DNA of 64,000 nt from Gimesia aquarii (GTDB lineage Bacteria; Planctomycetota; Planctomycetia; Planctomycetales; Planctomycetaceae), in NCBI RefSeq assembly GCF_007748195.1, contig NZ_CP037920.1, forward strand, positions 4,353,800-4,417,799. The letters run 5' to 3'. The notes beneath the pieces are model-generated. The model searched no databases, was not told the DNA's origin, and saw only the letters and a program-made list of their open reading frames with translations. The position numbers and the translations under genes were made by a program. Below, one piece after another: positions 1-10,995 of this stretch; the stretch's first letter is position 1; every line of letters begins with the position of its first letter.

Positions 1-243
1 AATCTCCTGATAGCTGCCTTTCCAGACTCCCATACCCCGTGTTGGTAACAGGGAAAGTCTCAGCGCTCCGTTATCAATTTCGATAAGATCAACGCCGTCT
101 GACTGTCCACCGTGCATTTGTTTTTTGTGAATCGACCAGTTTGGATCTTCTGAAAATTCGGAGTGACTCTCTGCATTTAGCAGAACTTCTTCGATCCAGG
201 TTTGAGTATTAATATCAGTGAACAGGACTTGCTTTGCTTCCAT
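1..243 (-). CDS. DUF4432 family protein, N-terminal part (cut by window edge)
   Basis: Reading leftward from an ATG at 243 there is an open frame to the window edge, giving the first 81 residues. It holds the segment GGQSDGVDLIEIDNGALR followed by PTRGMGVWKG, which matches my memory of the N-terminal part of DUF4432, an aldose-1-epimerase-like beta-sandwich family common in planctomycetes. The family is presumed to act on sugars; the substrate is unknown. The 3' end lies outside the window. The small opposite-strand frame over the same bases is a shadow. The gene is divergent from the glycosyltransferase at 579. Confidence 0.7.
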   Translation of the reverse strand, partial: MEAKQVLFTDINTQTWIEEVLLNAESHSEFSEDPNWSIHKKQMHGGQSDGVDLIEIDNGALRLSLLPTRGMGVWKGSYQEI

Positions 244-578
244 GATCTTACCTTCGTTCTAGCCTGGCCTCTATCCAGGTTGATTGTAGCGTCTCCAGGA
301 CTGTTTGGACCTCGTATCATCGCTTTGGAGCCGCTATGGTTAAATTGGACGCGATATAGAATATCAGTATATTTAAAATATCCGGTATGACCGAATTATA
401 TTGAAATATCAATCTGACAGTCTGGATAATGTAAACCGGTTTGTTCCTCTTGGCCAGCGATGAAAGCCAAAACGAATCAGAAACTCCTCTTGCAGTTGGG
501 ATTTACGACATATAATACAGAAAGTATTACTCAAATCCAAAACCATGTCCTTATAGTTTCATCACGGATTTCCACTCA
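244..578. other. intergenic region between divergent genes
   Basis: 335 bp separating the leftward DUF4432 gene from the rightward glycosyltransferase. It must hold both promoters. I see no clear terminator, riboswitch or repeat. It is A/T-rich around 355-410. Confidence 0.5.
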
Positions 579-1421
579 ATGACACCAGTTCCTCAACCGG
601 ACGAACACGGTTATCCTTACACGACTGAATGGTATGATTCCTTGAAAGCTTCACTGGGAGAAGCCGGTTGTCGTCAACTTGGCTTTTATCCCATTCCGGA
701 AGGCTTTCTGCTTTCCGTTGTGATTCCCATTTTCAATGAGAGCAAAACCGTAGAAAATCTGATTGATCAGGTGAGAGCAGTTCCCATTCGCAAAGAATTG
801 GTACTCGTCGACGATGGTAGCACCGATGGAACTCGTGAGATTTTGAAACGGCTGGAAGAACAAAACAAGTCTCAAGAAGATTCACAAAATCAAATCCGTG
901 TGATTTTTCACGAAGTGAACCAGGGAAAAGGAGCCGCTGTTCGGACTGGGTTTCTGGAAGCGCAAGGTGATGTCATGATCATTCAGGATGCCGATCTTGA
1001 ATACGATCCTTCAGAATACCCGCGTTTATTACAACCGATCATCGAAGGCAAAGCAGACGTTGTCTATGGCAGCCGCTTTCTGGGGGATCAGCCCCACCGT
1101 GTGCTCTATTACTGGCATTTCCTGGGAAACAAGTTTCTGACGACGCTCTCGAATTGTTTTACAAATCTCAATCTCACCGATATGGAAACTTGCTACAAGC
1201 TTTTCAAAAAAGAAGTCATTAAGGAGATCGCTCCCGGTCTTTGCCAGAATCGATTCGGAATTGAACCGGAAATCACAGCAAAAGTGGCACGGCGCCAGTG
1301 CCGCATATTTGAAATGTCGATCAGTTATGATGGTCGCACATACGATCAGGGGAAAAAAATTGGCTGGCGAGACGGAGTGAAGGCACTGTGGTGCATTGTG
1401 CGATATGGATTGAAAGATTAG
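579..1421 (+). CDS. GT2 family glycosyltransferase (DPM/GtrB-like)
   Basis: A 280-residue family 2 glycosyltransferase. The GT-A core opens with [11 protein letters not shown], followed by VDDGSTDGT (nucleotide-sugar binding), and QDADLEYDP supplies the DxD-type metal site. No C-terminal membrane helices are seen, so it resembles soluble dolichyl/undecaprenyl-phosphate sugar transferases rather than membrane-anchored GtrB forms. The likely role is moving a sugar from NDP-sugar to a lipid phosphate or a cell-surface glycan; donor and acceptor cannot be read from sequence. There are about 45 extra residues before the core. No strong ribosome binding site is seen before the ATG, which is not rare in this phylum. 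FtsH follows after 289 bp. Confidence 0.85.
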   Translation: MTPVPQPDEHGYPYTTEWYDSLKASLGEAGCRQLGFYPIPEGFLLSVVIPIFNESKTVENLIDQVRAVPIRKELVLVDDGSTDGTREILKRLEEQNKSQEDSQNQIRVIFHEVNQGKGAAVRTGFLEAQGDVMIIQDADLEYDPSEYPRLLQPIIEGKADVVYGSRFLGDQPHRVLYYWHFLGNKFLTTLSNCFTNLNLTDMETCYKLFKKEVIKEIAPGLCQNRFGIEPEITAKVARRQCRIFEMSISYDGRTYDQGKKIGWRDGVKALWCIVRYGLKD

Positions 1422-1710
1422 TTAGATATCCAAATACCATGCAATAACATCCCATCTGCGAAGTACTTATTTTGCCGATTGCTTATCTGATCCTTTCTAA
1501 AAACAGGCTTCCAAGCATTGCCTGAAGGGCTGATTTTCTCATAGAATCAGCAACATGTTATCGAAACAAAGAAATAAACATACGTATCCTTCAAGTCTGC
1601 GATGTCGAATTCCCAACGACAGGCAGATTCAAAGTGAACACCACATCATGCTTAATGCATTAATCAGCAATCAGAATCATTAAGATCTCAGTCAACGAAC
1701 GGAAATACAT

Positions 1711-3702
1711 ATGGACTCTCCTTCGGAGAACCCACAAAACGAACCTCCCAAAGGCAAAGCCCCCCAAAAGCAATCAGGCAAAGAAAACCAGGGCACTCCC
1801 TCGACGGGCCCCTGGTTAATCATCCTGCTGATTCTGGTGATTGGCAGCCTGATCATGATGAAAACCTCGCCGGGAAATATCGGCTCGAAGGTGGACTACA
1901 GTTTTTTCATTTCAGAACTCAAACGTGGAAATGTCGATTCTGTAGATTTTCATGGCGACATTCTGACCGGCAAATGGAAGATTCGTCCTGATAATCCTGA
2001 TGAGAAAAAGAAGGGCGAAAAACTGGAAGCGGAATTCAATACTGTTTTGCCTTCACTCCCCGTCGAAGATCGCGATCTCGTTCCGGAATTACTCAAACAG
2101 AAAGTCACCTTCAAAGCTGAAAGTACCAACGTCGGGATAGGTACGTATATCCTGCCCTGGTTAATTGGCCCGCTGTTGATTATTGGTTTCTTCTGGTTCA
2201 TGCTCAGGCGCTCTGCAGATCCAATGGGCTCAGGCATGCTCGGCAATTTTACTAAGAGCCCCGCGAAGCGCTTCAGACCGTCGGAAGAACAGACGACCTT
2301 CGACGATGTCGCCGCAATGGAACAGGCAAAAGGAGAGTTAGAGGAAGTCGTCGAATTCCTGAAAACACCAGCCAAATTCCAGCGATTGGGTGCACAGATC
2401 CCAAAGGGTGTGTTACTGATGGGCTCGCCAGGAACTGGTAAGACCTTATTAGCCCGTGCCACTGCCGGTGAAGCAGGAGTCCCCTTTTATTCGATTAACG
2501 GTTCCGAATTCATCCAGATGTTTGTAGGAGTTGGTGCAAGCCGCGTGCGGGACTTATTCCGAACCGCCAAGGAAAATGCCCCCTGCATTATTTTCGTTGA
2601 TGAAATCGACGCTGTGGGACGGATTCGAGGAGCTGGACTGGGAGGTGGTCATGATGAACGTGAACAGACTTTAAATCAAATGCTAAGTGAGATGGATGGG
2701 TTTCAGCAAAATGAAGCCGTCATCGTCATCGCAGCTACCAACCGACCTGATGTTCTGGATCCTGCATTACTACGTCCCGGGCGCTTTGATCGACATATTA
2801 CCGTGGACCGCCCTACGAAAGATGGTCGCGAAGCGATCTTGAAAGTTCATTCACGAAAAATCCCTCTGTCTGACGATGTCGATCTGAATAAAATTGCCTC
2901 CGGGACAATTGGTTTTTCGGGTGCTGATTTGAAAAACCTCGTCAATGAGGCAGCGCTTTCAGCGACGCGTTTGAATAAAGATCAAGTCGACATGGAAGAT
3001 TTTGACAATGCCCAGGATCGTGTTTTGATGGGGCCAAGACGAGAAGAAATTCTCAGTGAAAAAGAGCGGGAAATGACTGCGTACCACGAGGCTGGCCATG
3101 CCTTACTAGCGTGGTTACTCCCAGAAATTGATCCTGTTCACAAAGTAACCGTCATCCCCAGGGGCAGGGCGCTTGGGGTTACTCAATTACTCCCCGATGA
3201 AGAACGTTATAATATCGGAGAGAAGCAAATTCACTCACAGTTGGCATTCATGTTGGGAGGTCGGGCAGCAGAAAGAATTGTGTTCGGTGAGCATACAGCT
3301 GGTGCATCGGATGATATCAAACGGGCAACCCAGATCACACGTAAAATGGTAGGGCAATGGGGCATGAGTGACGTCATTGGTCCTGTCGCGTTTCGCCATT
3401 CGGATGAAAACCCGTTCCTTGGAAAAGAGATGAAATCTCAAGGGGAATGCAGTGAAGAAACAGCCCATGTAATCGACCAGGAAATGCAGCGATTTTTAAA
3501 TGCTGCCGATGATCTGGCTGAAAAAATGTTAACGGAAAATCGGGAGAAACTTGATCTGCTGGCAAAAGCACTCGTAGAAAAAGAGGCCATTGACAGCAAT
3601 GACATCAAGGAATTGATTGGAACTTCGGTTCGTGAGCAAGCTAGCATTGACAATGCAAATCAAATAAGCAGTCTCAATGCTGATGAAGATCAATCAGAGT
3701 AA
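1711..3702 (+). CDS. ftsH: ATP-dependent zinc metalloprotease FtsH
   Basis: Membrane-anchored AAA+ protease (663 aa) that degrades misfolded or regulatory membrane proteins. Order: a hydrophilic Lys/Gln-rich N-terminus, TM1 near residues 34-50, a periplasmic FtsH-extracellular region, TM2 near 145-165, then the AAA module. Walker A is GSPGTGKT near 237 (Ser replaces the usual Pro), Walker B IIFVDEID near 293, and the second region of homology includes RPGRFDR. The M41 protease domain has the zinc motif HEAGH near 458 and GGRAAE further on. Length is normal for FtsH. Planctomycetes often carry several FtsH copies, so this need not be the only one. A DEAD-box helicase follows on the same strand. 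Confidence 0.97.
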   Translation: MDSPSENPQNEPPKGKAPQKQSGKENQGTPSTGPWLIILLILVIGSLIMMKTSPGNIGSKVDYSFFISELKRGNVDSVDFHGDILTGKWKIRPDNPDEKKKGEKLEAEFNTVLPSLPVEDRDLVPELLKQKVTFKAESTNVGIGTYILPWLIGPLLIIGFFWFMLRRSADPMGSGMLGNFTKSPAKRFRPSEEQTTFDDVAAMEQAKGELEEVVEFLKTPAKFQRLGAQIPKGVLLMGSPGTGKTLLARATAGEAGVPFYSINGSEFIQMFVGVGASRVRDLFRTAKENAPCIIFVDEIDAVGRIRGAGLGGGHDEREQTLNQMLSEMDGFQQNEAVIVIAATNRPDVLDPALLRPGRFDRHITVDRPTKDGREAILKVHSRKIPLSDDVDLNKIASGTIGFSGADLKNLVNEAALSATRLNKDQVDMEDFDNAQDRVLMGPRREEILSEKEREMTAYHEAGHALLAWLLPEIDPVHKVTVIPRGRALGVTQLLPDEERYNIGEKQIHSQLAFMLGGRAAERIVFGEHTAGASDDIKRATQITRKMVGQWGMSDVIGPVAFRHSDENPFLGKEMKSQGECSEETAHVIDQEMQRFLNAADDLAEKMLTENREKLDLLAKALVEKEAIDSNDIKELIGTSVREQASIDNANQISSLNADEDQSE

Positions 3703-3770
3703 CCAGCTCGTCCTTAATGCCTCTTATATGAGATCGATACTTCTCCTGCTACAGCAGGAATGAATTGGAA

Positions 3771-5009
3771 ATGCCGAAAGAAAAGAAAAAGAAGACTCGA
3801 TTTGATCAACTGGGATTGAATCACGAATTATTACAAAACCTCACCCAGGCAGGGTATGAAACACCGAGCCCGATTCAGGCTGAATTGATTCCGGTTGCGG
3901 TCACAGGTCAGGATTGTATTGGACAGGCCAGAACGGGAACGGGGAAAACAGCCGCCTTTTCGTTGCCCGTGCTGCAGCAAATTGATCTGAGACGTCCGGG
4001 AGCACAAGCATTAGTCCTGGCTCCCACGCGAGAGTTGAGTGAACAGGTTGCCGCTGAGATACGTAAGCTCTGCCCCGACAAATCGTTGAACCTTGCGGTG
4101 CTTGTGGGAGGTAAGCCACTCCGTCCTCAGGAAAATCAATTGAAGAAGGGCGCCCAAATCGTAGTCGGTACACCGGGACGTGTGATTGACCATATTAACC
4201 GTGGCAATCTGAAATTGAATACGCTCAATTTTGTTATTCTCGATGAAGCAGATCGCATGCTGGATATCGGCTTTCGTCCTGATATCGAAAAGATCCTCCG
4301 GAAATGCCCTGAAAAACGACAAACACTGTTGCTTTCCGCAACTTTGCCTCCACCTGTAGAACGTCTGGCGAAACGTTATATGCAAGAGCCGGTTATGATT
4401 GACCTCTCGGAAGATCGTGTCAGCGTGGAGTCGATCGACCAGTATTACATCACCGTCGATCCGAATCGTAAAGTCAAACTGCTCACTCGGCTTCTATTTC
4501 AAGAACGCCCCAAACAAACGATTGTCTTTACTCGTACCAAACGGGGTGCTGATAAACTAGATCGTATCTTTTCCAAAAAACTCAAAGCGGTTGCCGCCAT
4601 TCATGGTGATCTCCCACAGTCCAAACGAGATCGCGTCCTCAAGAAGTTCCGCGAAGGAAAAATTCGTTTGTTAATTGCTACCGATGTGATGGGGCGCGGT
4701 ATCGATGTCAGTGGCATCTCGCATATCATCAACTACGATATACCGGAATTTAATGATGATTATGTGCATCGCATTGGACGCGTCGGACGATTGTCATCCG
4801 ATGAAAAGGGTGCCGCGTTTACTTTTGTCGCACCAGACGAAGGCGACCAGTTGACCAATATCGAAAATCGAATCAATCATATGATTTCTGAGTTTCGGGT
4901 TGATGATTTTGAAGCTTATAAACCAAAACAACCCCGCAAAACTGTCGAAAAAGTAGCACACCTCGGCAACACGGGACACTTAATCAACCCCGACTTCGGC
5001 GAATTCTGA
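3771..5009 (+). CDS. DEAD-box ATP-dependent RNA helicase (RhlE-like)
   Basis: A 412-residue DEAD-box helicase that unwinds or remodels RNA duplexes using ATP. Visible motifs in order: Q motif region (F..LGL, TPSPIQ), motif I ARTGTGKT, Ia PTRELSEQ, Ib TPGR, II DEAD, III SAT, then the second RecA domain with IVFTRTKRGAD, ATDVMGRGID (motif V) and HRIGRVGR (motif VI; the more usual form is HRIGRTGR). A Lys-rich N-terminus precedes the core. The C-terminal tail is short, so it is near the minimal RhlE/DbpA-like core rather than DeaD/CsdA. An in-frame TTG lies 6 bp upstream, but I prefer the ATG at 3771. The role may be ribosome assembly or mRNA turnover. Confidence 0.93.
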   Translation: MPKEKKKKTRFDQLGLNHELLQNLTQAGYETPSPIQAELIPVAVTGQDCIGQARTGTGKTAAFSLPVLQQIDLRRPGAQALVLAPTRELSEQVAAEIRKLCPDKSLNLAVLVGGKPLRPQENQLKKGAQIVVGTPGRVIDHINRGNLKLNTLNFVILDEADRMLDIGFRPDIEKILRKCPEKRQTLLLSATLPPPVERLAKRYMQEPVMIDLSEDRVSVESIDQYYITVDPNRKVKLLTRLLFQERPKQTIVFTRTKRGADKLDRIFSKKLKAVAAIHGDLPQSKRDRVLKKFREGKIRLLIATDVMGRGIDVSGISHIINYDIPEFNDDYVHRIGRVGRLSSDEKGAAFTFVAPDEGDQLTNIENRINHMISEFRVDDFEAYKPKQPRKTVEKVAHLGNTGHLINPDFGEF

Positions 5010-5040
5010 GCATCGCACGATCAAGAAAAGATTGCTTCAG

Positions 5041-5910
5041 TTATTTTAGAAACTGTTCAATGCGTGGTAACATGATTTCGTGCGCGTCTTCGAACACATA
5101 ATGCCCGGCGTCGGAAATTCGTAACGTTTCTGCATTAGGAAATCGTCGTTCAAATTCGTCCAGGAAGTTGGTGGTAAAACACCAATCCCGCTCCCCCCAG
5201 ATTAAGAGCATCGGATGGTTTTGAAATTGCTGCAAACCTTCTTCCACATGCAACAGTGTCTGATAACTGGGATGCGATGGCTTTAATGGGATGTCTTTGA
5301 CAAATTGATCGACTGCGATGCGATTCTGCCAGGAATCATAGGGCCCTAAGAAACCGGTTTTGACTTCGTCCGTCATCCGTTCCCGCTTTTCGACCGCCAT
5401 TGAGACTGCAGCTCCTGAAAACAGATTCAATCCTCGCACTCCACAACTTCCCAAGATTGGTATCCGACAAACGGCAATACGCAAAGGGATTTCCTGAGAG
5501 CGGAAGGCAGCTGTATTCATTAACACAAAACGTTGAAACCGTTCGGGCAGATCAACGGCAGCCCCCATGCCGATTGCGCCTCCCCAGTCGTGGGCAAACA
5601 AGGTAATGTCCTGGAGATCCAGTTCCTGAATCAGCGTTTTCAAATTATTGATGTGTGATTCCAGTTTGTAGGCATAGTCCTGCGGTTTATCAGACAATCC
5701 ACAACCGATATGATCGACGGCTATCACGCGATAGTGCGCAGAGAGCTGCTTCACCAAACGTCGCCAGGCAAAACTCCAGGTCGGGTTCCCATGCACCATC
5801 AACAGCGGTTGACCTTGCCCCTCGTCCAGATAATGGTATTGATGCCCGTCTATCTCCAACCAATGCGAAGCGAAAGGATATTCATTTTTGATCTGATCAC
5901 GAAAATTCAT
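5041..5910 (-). CDS. alpha/beta hydrolase, haloalkane dehalogenase-like
   Basis: A 289-residue alpha/beta-hydrolase. The oxyanion region is HGNPTWSF, and the nucleophile elbow is HDWGG, so the nucleophile is Asp as in haloalkane dehalogenases and epoxide hydrolases. The Asn of HGNP and the Trp after the nucleophile are the residues that hold the halide in true dehalogenases, and the catalytic His is in DAGHYVFED near the C-terminus. Length fits haloalkane dehalogenase. The natural substrate is unknown. No signal peptide, so probably cytoplasmic. Convergent with the helicase, with only 31 bp between stops. Confidence 0.8.
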   Translation of the reverse strand: MNFRDQIKNEYPFASHWLEIDGHQYHYLDEGQGQPLLMVHGNPTWSFAWRRLVKQLSAHYRVIAVDHIGCGLSDKPQDYAYKLESHINNLKTLIQELDLQDITLFAHDWGGAIGMGAAVDLPERFQRFVLMNTAAFRSQEIPLRIAVCRIPILGSCGVRGLNLFSGAAVSMAVEKRERMTDEVKTGFLGPYDSWQNRIAVDQFVKDIPLKPSHPSYQTLLHVEEGLQQFQNHPMLLIWGERDWCFTTNFLDEFERRFPNAETLRISDAGHYVFEDAHEIMLPRIEQFLK

Positions 5911-5970
5911 GCGGAGTTCTTTTGTACGTCTTTGATGCCACCAGGTTCATGAGATTCTAATTTGCATACC

Positions 5971-7161
5971 TTATCGAGATTCCACATTCCTGGCGAGTGA
6001 ACGATCCAGGGCTTTTAAAAAGCCTTTGAGATCATCTCGTTGATGGGCACAGGTGATCGAAACTCTCAGTCGTGATGTCCCTTGCGGAACCGTGGGCGGC
6101 CTGATCGCCCCTACCAGGAAACCGGATTCTTGTAGTTCTGCCGCAATTTTCATAGTCAGGTCGGGATCCTTCAGGATGATTGGAATGATCGGGCCGGATG
6201 AAGGAGGGACAGAAACTGACGGACGTTGCTGCAACTCTCTGCGTAGAAACGTCGACTGTTCATGGAGTAAACGCCGTCGATCTGGTTCTGACTGAATAAT
6301 CTCAAGTGCCTTACAGGCTGCTGCACAAATCGAAGGGGGCAGGGCGGTCGAATAGATTTGCGTTCGTACTCGATTCCAAAGCCAGTCGATCAGAGAACAA
6401 GGCCCCGCTACAAACCCGCCCATCGTCCCGACCGCTTTACTGAGCGTACCAATCCGAACCGTCACGCGTTCTTCCACCCCCAGTTCCTCAGCCAGACCTC
6501 TGCCGGATCCCCCCCAGACTCCCGTCGCATGAGCTTCATCCAGCATTAATGTAGCGTTGAATTCTTCAGCTAAATCGCAGAGTGAAACTAAAGGTGCCAG
6601 ACTTCCATCCATGCTGAAGACAGAATCAGTAATAATAATTTTTTTTCCGTCACCAGATGTCTTTTCCAGTTCCCGTTTCAGTTTCTCTAATTGATCATGA
6701 CGATACACACGCAGCCTGGCACCAGATAACCGACAGCCGTCAATTAAACTCGCATGGTTCAGCCGATCGCAAAAGATCGTATCTTCCTGATTGGCAAACG
6801 CTGAGATGATCCCCAAATTGGCTGCATAGCCACTGGGAAACAGAATCGCCTCGTCCGTCCCTTCAAAACGAGCCAACTGGTTTTCAAGCTGTGCATGCCA
6901 TTCGGTACGACCACTCACGAGCGCACTGGCACGTGTGCCCACTCCCATTTCTGGTAAGACTGCGGCAGCGGCGGCGATCACACGTTCGTCATGTGAAAGA
7001 TTAAGATAGTCATTGCTGGAGAAATTAATCAGCTCACGACCTTCCAACAGGCAACGCCCGTCAGCCAGCGGGTGGAATGTTCTGCGGGAGCGAAACAGAC
7101 CAGCAGCACGGATCTCCCGTAACTCATTATCAATCCATTCGGGAACTTCTGGAGAAGACAT
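5971..7161 (-). CDS. bioF: 8-amino-7-oxononanoate synthase (BioF)
   Basis: PLP-dependent alpha-oxoamine synthase (396 aa). BioF condenses pimeloyl-ACP/CoA with L-alanine to give 8-amino-7-oxononanoate in biotin synthesis. Visible: the N-terminal FSSNDYLNLS substrate region, the cofactor-holding region LMLDEAHATGVWG (Asp and His), and the PLP-binding lysine in TLSKAVGTMGG near residue 240. The C-terminal domain has GAIRPPTVPQGTSRLRVS, characteristic of the family. 2-amino-3-ketobutyrate CoA ligase (Kbl) is the close alternative, but the GAIRPPTVP motif favours BioF. No other bio gene is nearby. Confidence 0.88.
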   Translation of the reverse strand: MSSPEVPEWIDNELREIRAAGLFRSRRTFHPLADGRCLLEGRELINFSSNDYLNLSHDERVIAAAAAVLPEMGVGTRASALVSGRTEWHAQLENQLARFEGTDEAILFPSGYAANLGIISAFANQEDTIFCDRLNHASLIDGCRLSGARLRVYRHDQLEKLKRELEKTSGDGKKIIITDSVFSMDGSLAPLVSLCDLAEEFNATLMLDEAHATGVWGGSGRGLAEELGVEERVTVRIGTLSKAVGTMGGFVAGPCSLIDWLWNRVRTQIYSTALPPSICAAACKALEIIQSEPDRRRLLHEQSTFLRRELQQRPSVSVPPSSGPIIPIILKDPDLTMKIAAELQESGFLVGAIRPPTVPQGTSRLRVSITCAHQRDDLKGFLKALDRSLARNVESR

Positions 7162-7248
7162 GATTACGAAAGCCTGACTATCACAAACATAGCGATAAAA
7201 AACGCGGCCGATTTCCCTAACTGAATCTGGAAACTTAGAGTTCGCACG

Positions 7249-8388
7249 TTATGTCAGGGAAATCACATGATTACTTAAACGCTCAAATCCGTCTTCTGTG
7301 ATCAGATAATTGTGCTCAATTCTCATTCCCCCAATCCCTTCGACATAGACACCAGGTTCCAGTGTCACCACATCACCGGCCAAAAGAGTGTCGGTGCTCT
7401 CAGGAACCTGAATCGGTGCTTCCGGATGTCCCAGTCCCAGTCCATGACCGGCGTGATGTTGAAAGTTGTCGCGATATCCGGCATCCCAGAGGGGCGCTGC
7501 TGTTGCAGCATGCACGTCGGCACATTTTGTGCCTGCTTTGAGTGCTGACTCGCCTGCCTGCATCGCTGCCTGACAAAGCGAGAATAGTTTTTGCTGGTCT
7601 GCACTTGGCTCACCGACGCTGATGGTATTCGTGAAGTCACTGCGGTAACCGTGAACCACAACTGAGTAGTCCAGCACAAACAAATCGCCATGCTCTAATA
7701 CGTGCGGTGACGGTAGTCCCCCCGCTTTGGGAACTGCGGCATTACAGGCGCGGAAGTCTCCGTAAATGGCTACTGGCATACCCGCTGCCTGGACTACCGC
7801 TGCCTGGACTTTACGGAACACGTCGAATTCACTTTTACCTGCTTCCACAATCTCTCGTGCACAAGCATGACCGGCATCACAGGCCTGCATAGCCAATTTT
7901 AATAAGGCGATCTCATCGGCGTGTTTCTGCCGCCGTAATTGACGTAAGATGCTACCGAGTTCAAGAGTGGCATCGGTTTGTGTAATTTCGAGTTCGTGTA
8001 ACGCGCCTACGGGTAACCACTCGGCTTCAACAGCACCTGCACGACCTTTTAACTGTGGTACGACCGACTTCAACGCCTTAAATAAAGCATGATCACGATT
8101 CTCAACTGAGTGTTTATGATCGTACCATTGCTCAATCGCTTCGTGATCGACATAGAATTCCGCGGCAGCAGAACGCAGGGTGAAATTATCGCCAATTAAA
8201 GTGACACCCTTGTCTCGATCCAGCAATAATAAGGCCCGTTCTCCGCGTGAGAAACTAAAAGGTTGTACCAAAAAATTTGACAAGTACAGTACGTGACGGG
8301 GATCAGCGATTAAGATCCACTGCAGGTGATCGGGAACCGCTTCCCATAATCGCTTCTGGCGTGCCAAACAGCCTTCTTTAGACAGCAT
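7249..8388 (-). CDS. M24 family metallopeptidase (Xaa-Pro aminopeptidase-like)
   Basis: A 379-residue pita-bread fold peptidase. The N-terminal creatinase-like domain covers about residues 1-150 and the M24 catalytic domain follows. Metal ligands are visible in order: [18 protein letters not shown] (two Asp), [13 protein letters not shown] (His), [11 protein letters not shown] (Glu) and [12 protein letters not shown] (Glu). These fit a two-metal aminopeptidase P or prolidase that cleaves X-Pro bonds. No signal peptide is seen. It lies 52 bp downstream of trxB on the same strand, so they may be co-transcribed. Confidence 0.87.
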   Translation of the reverse strand: MLSKEGCLARQKRLWEAVPDHLQWILIADPRHVLYLSNFLVQPFSFSRGERALLLLDRDKGVTLIGDNFTLRSAAAEFYVDHEAIEQWYDHKHSVENRDHALFKALKSVVPQLKGRAGAVEAEWLPVGALHELEITQTDATLELGSILRQLRRQKHADEIALLKLAMQACDAGHACAREIVEAGKSEFDVFRKVQAAVVQAAGMPVAIYGDFRACNAAVPKAGGLPSPHVLEHGDLFVLDYSVVVHGYRSDFTNTISVGEPSADQQKLFSLCQAAMQAGESALKAGTKCADVHAATAAPLWDAGYRDNFQHHAGHGLGLGHPEAPIQVPESTDTLLAGDVVTLEPGVYVEGIGGMRIEHNYLITEDGFERLSNHVISLT

Positions 8389-8440
8389 TTCTTTTATGTC
8401 CTTTAACGGAAATCAATGATATGAGAGGCCAACGACGACT

Positions 8441-9499
8441 TTAATCGAACCCTTTGTCAACAAGCCAACGTTCTGCATCCAGCGCCGCCATACAACCACT
8501 GCCAGCAGCTGTGATCGCTTGCTTGTAATGATCATCGGCCACATCGCCAGCGGCAAACACACCATCCACGTTTGTATTGGTACGGAAAGGAACCTTCCAC
8601 TGGATATACCCTTTGTCGTTCGTCTCAATCTGACCTTTCAGAAAGTTGATATTAGGAGTATGACCAATGGCAGCAAAATAACCGGTGGCATCCAACTCTT
8701 CTGTCTGGTTTTCATCCAACGTACTTCTGATCCGTACGCCGGTCACACCCTTTTCATCATCTCCTAACACTTCATCAATGACCGAATTCCATTTCACTTC
8801 GATCTTCTCATTGGCTAAGGCACGGTCTGCCATAATTTTGCTGGCACGAAATTCATCGCGACGATGGACGAGATATACCTTGGAAGCAAACTTCGTTAGG
8901 AACGTACCTTCTTCCATGGCGCTGTCGCCACCACCGACGACAACTAATGGCTGATTCCGAAAACGAGGCATCGCTCCATCACAGACCGCACAAGCCGAAA
9001 CGCCCATATTCTTGAAACGTTCTTCTGAATCGAGCCCCAGATAATTGGCCCGTGCTCCTGTGGCGATGATCACCGTCAAAGCTTCCACTGTTTCGCCATT
9101 CGCGGGAGTTATTTTGAAAGGATGCGAGGAAAAATCAACATCGACGATATCATCGGTGACCACCTTTGTTCCGAAATTGATCGCTTGCTGACGCATCAAT
9201 TCCATCAGCTCTGGTCCACTGACCCCTTCACCCAAATGGGGTGCCATGTATTTTCGTTTGGATTCGTCTATGGAGTCATCCAGATAGGCGTTTAGATTTC
9301 CATTAGGGAATCCCGGGTAATTTTCAACTTCCGTCGTTAGAGCCAACTGACCTAAAGGCAGTGTTCCTTGTAAACGATTTTCTTCTGTTACAGCCCCTTC
9401 AAAGCAAAGGGGTTCCAGATTGGCTCTGGATGTGTAAATACAAGCGGCCCAACCAGCGGGCCCAGATCCGATCACGACGACTTTTTCCGGCACGTTCAC
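8441..9499 (-). CDS. trxB: thioredoxin reductase
   Basis: FAD/NADPH-dependent reductase (352 aa) that keeps thioredoxin reduced. The FAD motif GSGPAGWAA is near residue 12, the redox-active pair is in CAVCDG near residue 170, the NADPH motif is [10 protein letters not shown], and the C-terminal FAD motif is GVFAAGDV. Length is slightly above the E. coli enzyme. The start is a GTG at 9499 preceded by a near-perfect ribosome binding site AGGAGGTGA, one of the strongest in the window. The M24 peptidase gene follows closely. Confidence 0.95.
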   Translation of the reverse strand: MNVPEKVVVIGSGPAGWAACIYTSRANLEPLCFEGAVTEENRLQGTLPLGQLALTTEVENYPGFPNGNLNAYLDDSIDESKRKYMAPHLGEGVSGPELMELMRQQAINFGTKVVTDDIVDVDFSSHPFKITPANGETVEALTVIIATGARANYLGLDSEERFKNMGVSACAVCDGAMPRFRNQPLVVVGGGDSAMEEGTFLTKFASKVYLVHRRDEFRASKIMADRALANEKIEVKWNSVIDEVLGDDEKGVTGVRIRSTLDENQTEELDATGYFAAIGHTPNINFLKGQIETNDKGYIQWKVPFRTNTNVDGVFAAGDVADDHYKQAITAAGSGCMAALDAERWLVDKGFD

Positions 9500-9697
9500 T
9501 CACCTCCTGATATCGAGATTCTCTGACTGAAATGATTTGAAACAAATTTTCAGTAACGGGAGAATTGCCAGTAGCATGGATTATTGAAACACGAGCAACA
9601 AACACATTGGTGTGCTCGACAATCCTACTGAAGTAGCGTGAGGAATTCCAGAAGGTGGGATGACTCGTTTCTGAGCAGAACTGGAAATTAGGGAAAT

Positions 9698-9740
9698 AAA
9701 AAAGGTGCTTCGAATCACGTGAATGACTGAAGCACCTTTT
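9698..9740. terminator. bidirectional terminator-like hairpin upstream of trxB
   Basis: Arms AGGTGCTTC (9703-9711) and GAAGCACCT (9729-9737) are perfect inverted repeats with A-rich and T-rich flanks, so either strand could form a Rho-independent terminator. No gene ends nearby, so it may close a small RNA or act as an attenuator in the trxB leader. Confidence 0.55.
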
Positions 9741-9921
9741 CTGTGCTGAATGGAGCAAGTGCGGGCCAACGCTTGCCACCATCGCTGTTAATACCTAAAA
9801 GCATAAGCCGTACCAATCGAAAATAATTGTGCAAAAAATACTCTAAGCCATTCATTATTAAACACTTAGTATATAATTAAGATTATGTGAAGAAGATCAT
9901 CGCTAAAGAACATGTATTACT

Positions 9922-9939
9922 ATGCAACATATGTTGCAT
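9922..9939. promoter_or_regulatory. 18-bp perfect palindrome, operator-like
   Basis: ATGCAACAT is followed directly by its reverse complement ATGTTGCAT. A related half ATGCAAAAT follows about 10 bp later. It lies about 200 bp before panB and about 420 bp before trxB, which suits an operator for a dimeric regulator. The regulator is unknown. Confidence 0.35.
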
Positions 9940-10135
9940 TATCATACGATGCAAAATACTACACATTCTCCCCTCCACATGATTTTAAAGAAAAGCAGAC
10001 ACCAGTCTTGCGAATTCAGACTTAGTTTTCATATGGTGGAACCCTAAACGATGCAGAGATGTCTACAATAGTAATCTATTATTGATCTGGTCTGGCTAGA
10101 TGCCCAAACCTGCTGAGAGTTTTAAGGAGAGTTCC

Positions 10136-10951
10136 GTGTCGAATGCTTCCCCAGCACGGCCCAAAAAGTTTACCGTTCCCCAGTTTCTAGCAACCAAGGA
10201 AAAAAAGCAGAAGATTTCCATGCTGACTGCCTATGATTTTCTGTCAGCTAAAATTCTGGATGAAGCCGGATTAGACTGCCTTTTAGTAGGCGACACTTTG
10301 GGAATGGTCGTCCAGGGAAAAAGCACAACACTGCCCGTGACAGTCGATGAAATGATCTATCATGGTGAAATCGTTTCGCGTGCTGTTCAACGGGCGCTGA
10401 TCATTGTGGACATGCCTTTTATGTCATTTCATGTCTCACCTTCACAGGCGTTGGAAAATGCGGGGCGGATTTTGAAAGAGACAGGTGCCGACGCCGTGAA
10501 GCTGGAAGGAGGCGTCAATCAGGTCAAAACGATCGAAACCATCGTTTCTGCGGACATCCCTGTCATGGCTCATCTGGGTCTGAAACCCCAGTCAGTTCGT
10601 GCCCTGGGTGGTATGGGAAAAATTCAACGCGATGAAGACGACCTGATCGCTGACGCTCTGGCAGTCGAAAGAGCAGGGGCCTTTGGGATTATTCTTGAAA
10701 TGATTACCGCCCCCATCGCCAAAAAGATTACAGATACCGTCACGATTCCCACGATTGGCATTGGTTCCGGGCCAGGCTGTGACGGACAAGTATTGGTGAC
10801 GCCTGATATGTTAGGTATGAATGCTGATTTTCATCCACGATTTTTGAAAAAATATGCGGATCTCACAACAGTTATGACGAATGCTGCTCAAGCCTACGCA
10901 AAGGAAGTACGCGAAGGTCAATTTCCCGATGAGTCACACAGCCATACCTGA
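10136..10951 (+). CDS. panB: 3-methyl-2-oxobutanoate hydroxymethyltransferase (PanB)
   Basis: First committed enzyme of pantothenate/CoA synthesis: it adds a hydroxymethyl group from methylene-tetrahydrofolate to alpha-ketoisovalerate. Family signatures: MLTAYDF, GDTLGMVVQG, VDMPFMSF, DAVKLEGG, MAHLGLKPQS and IGIGSGPGCDGQVLV. I chose the GTG at 10136 because AAGGAGAG sits 6 bp before it; an in-frame ATG at 10100 has no such site and would add 12 residues. From the GTG the protein is 271 aa, close to the family norm. No panC or panD is adjacent. Confidence 0.95.
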   Translation: MSNASPARPKKFTVPQFLATKEKKQKISMLTAYDFLSAKILDEAGLDCLLVGDTLGMVVQGKSTTLPVTVDEMIYHGEIVSRAVQRALIIVDMPFMSFHVSPSQALENAGRILKETGADAVKLEGGVNQVKTIETIVSADIPVMAHLGLKPQSVRALGGMGKIQRDEDDLIADALAVERAGAFGIILEMITAPIAKKITDTVTIPTIGIGSGPGCDGQVLVTPDMLGMNADFHPRFLKKYADLTTVMTNAAQAYAKEVREGQFPDESHSHT

Positions 10952-10995
10952 GCAAGCCTTAAGAAATGCTCTACTGTGATGAACCAGAGCGAAAG

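Larger units (their letters stand above)
9500..10135. other. intergenic region upstream of trxB and panB
   Basis: About 640 bp between divergent trxB and panB. It holds a terminator-like hairpin at 9698-9740 and an 18-bp perfect palindrome at 9922-9939, but no convincing gene. Short frames on the minus strand here lack ribosome binding sites and family signatures. Confidence 0.5.

Noticed and set aside
202-390. Rightward 62-aa frame near the left edge
   Set aside because: It overlaps the DUF4432 gene on the other strand and has no ribosome site.
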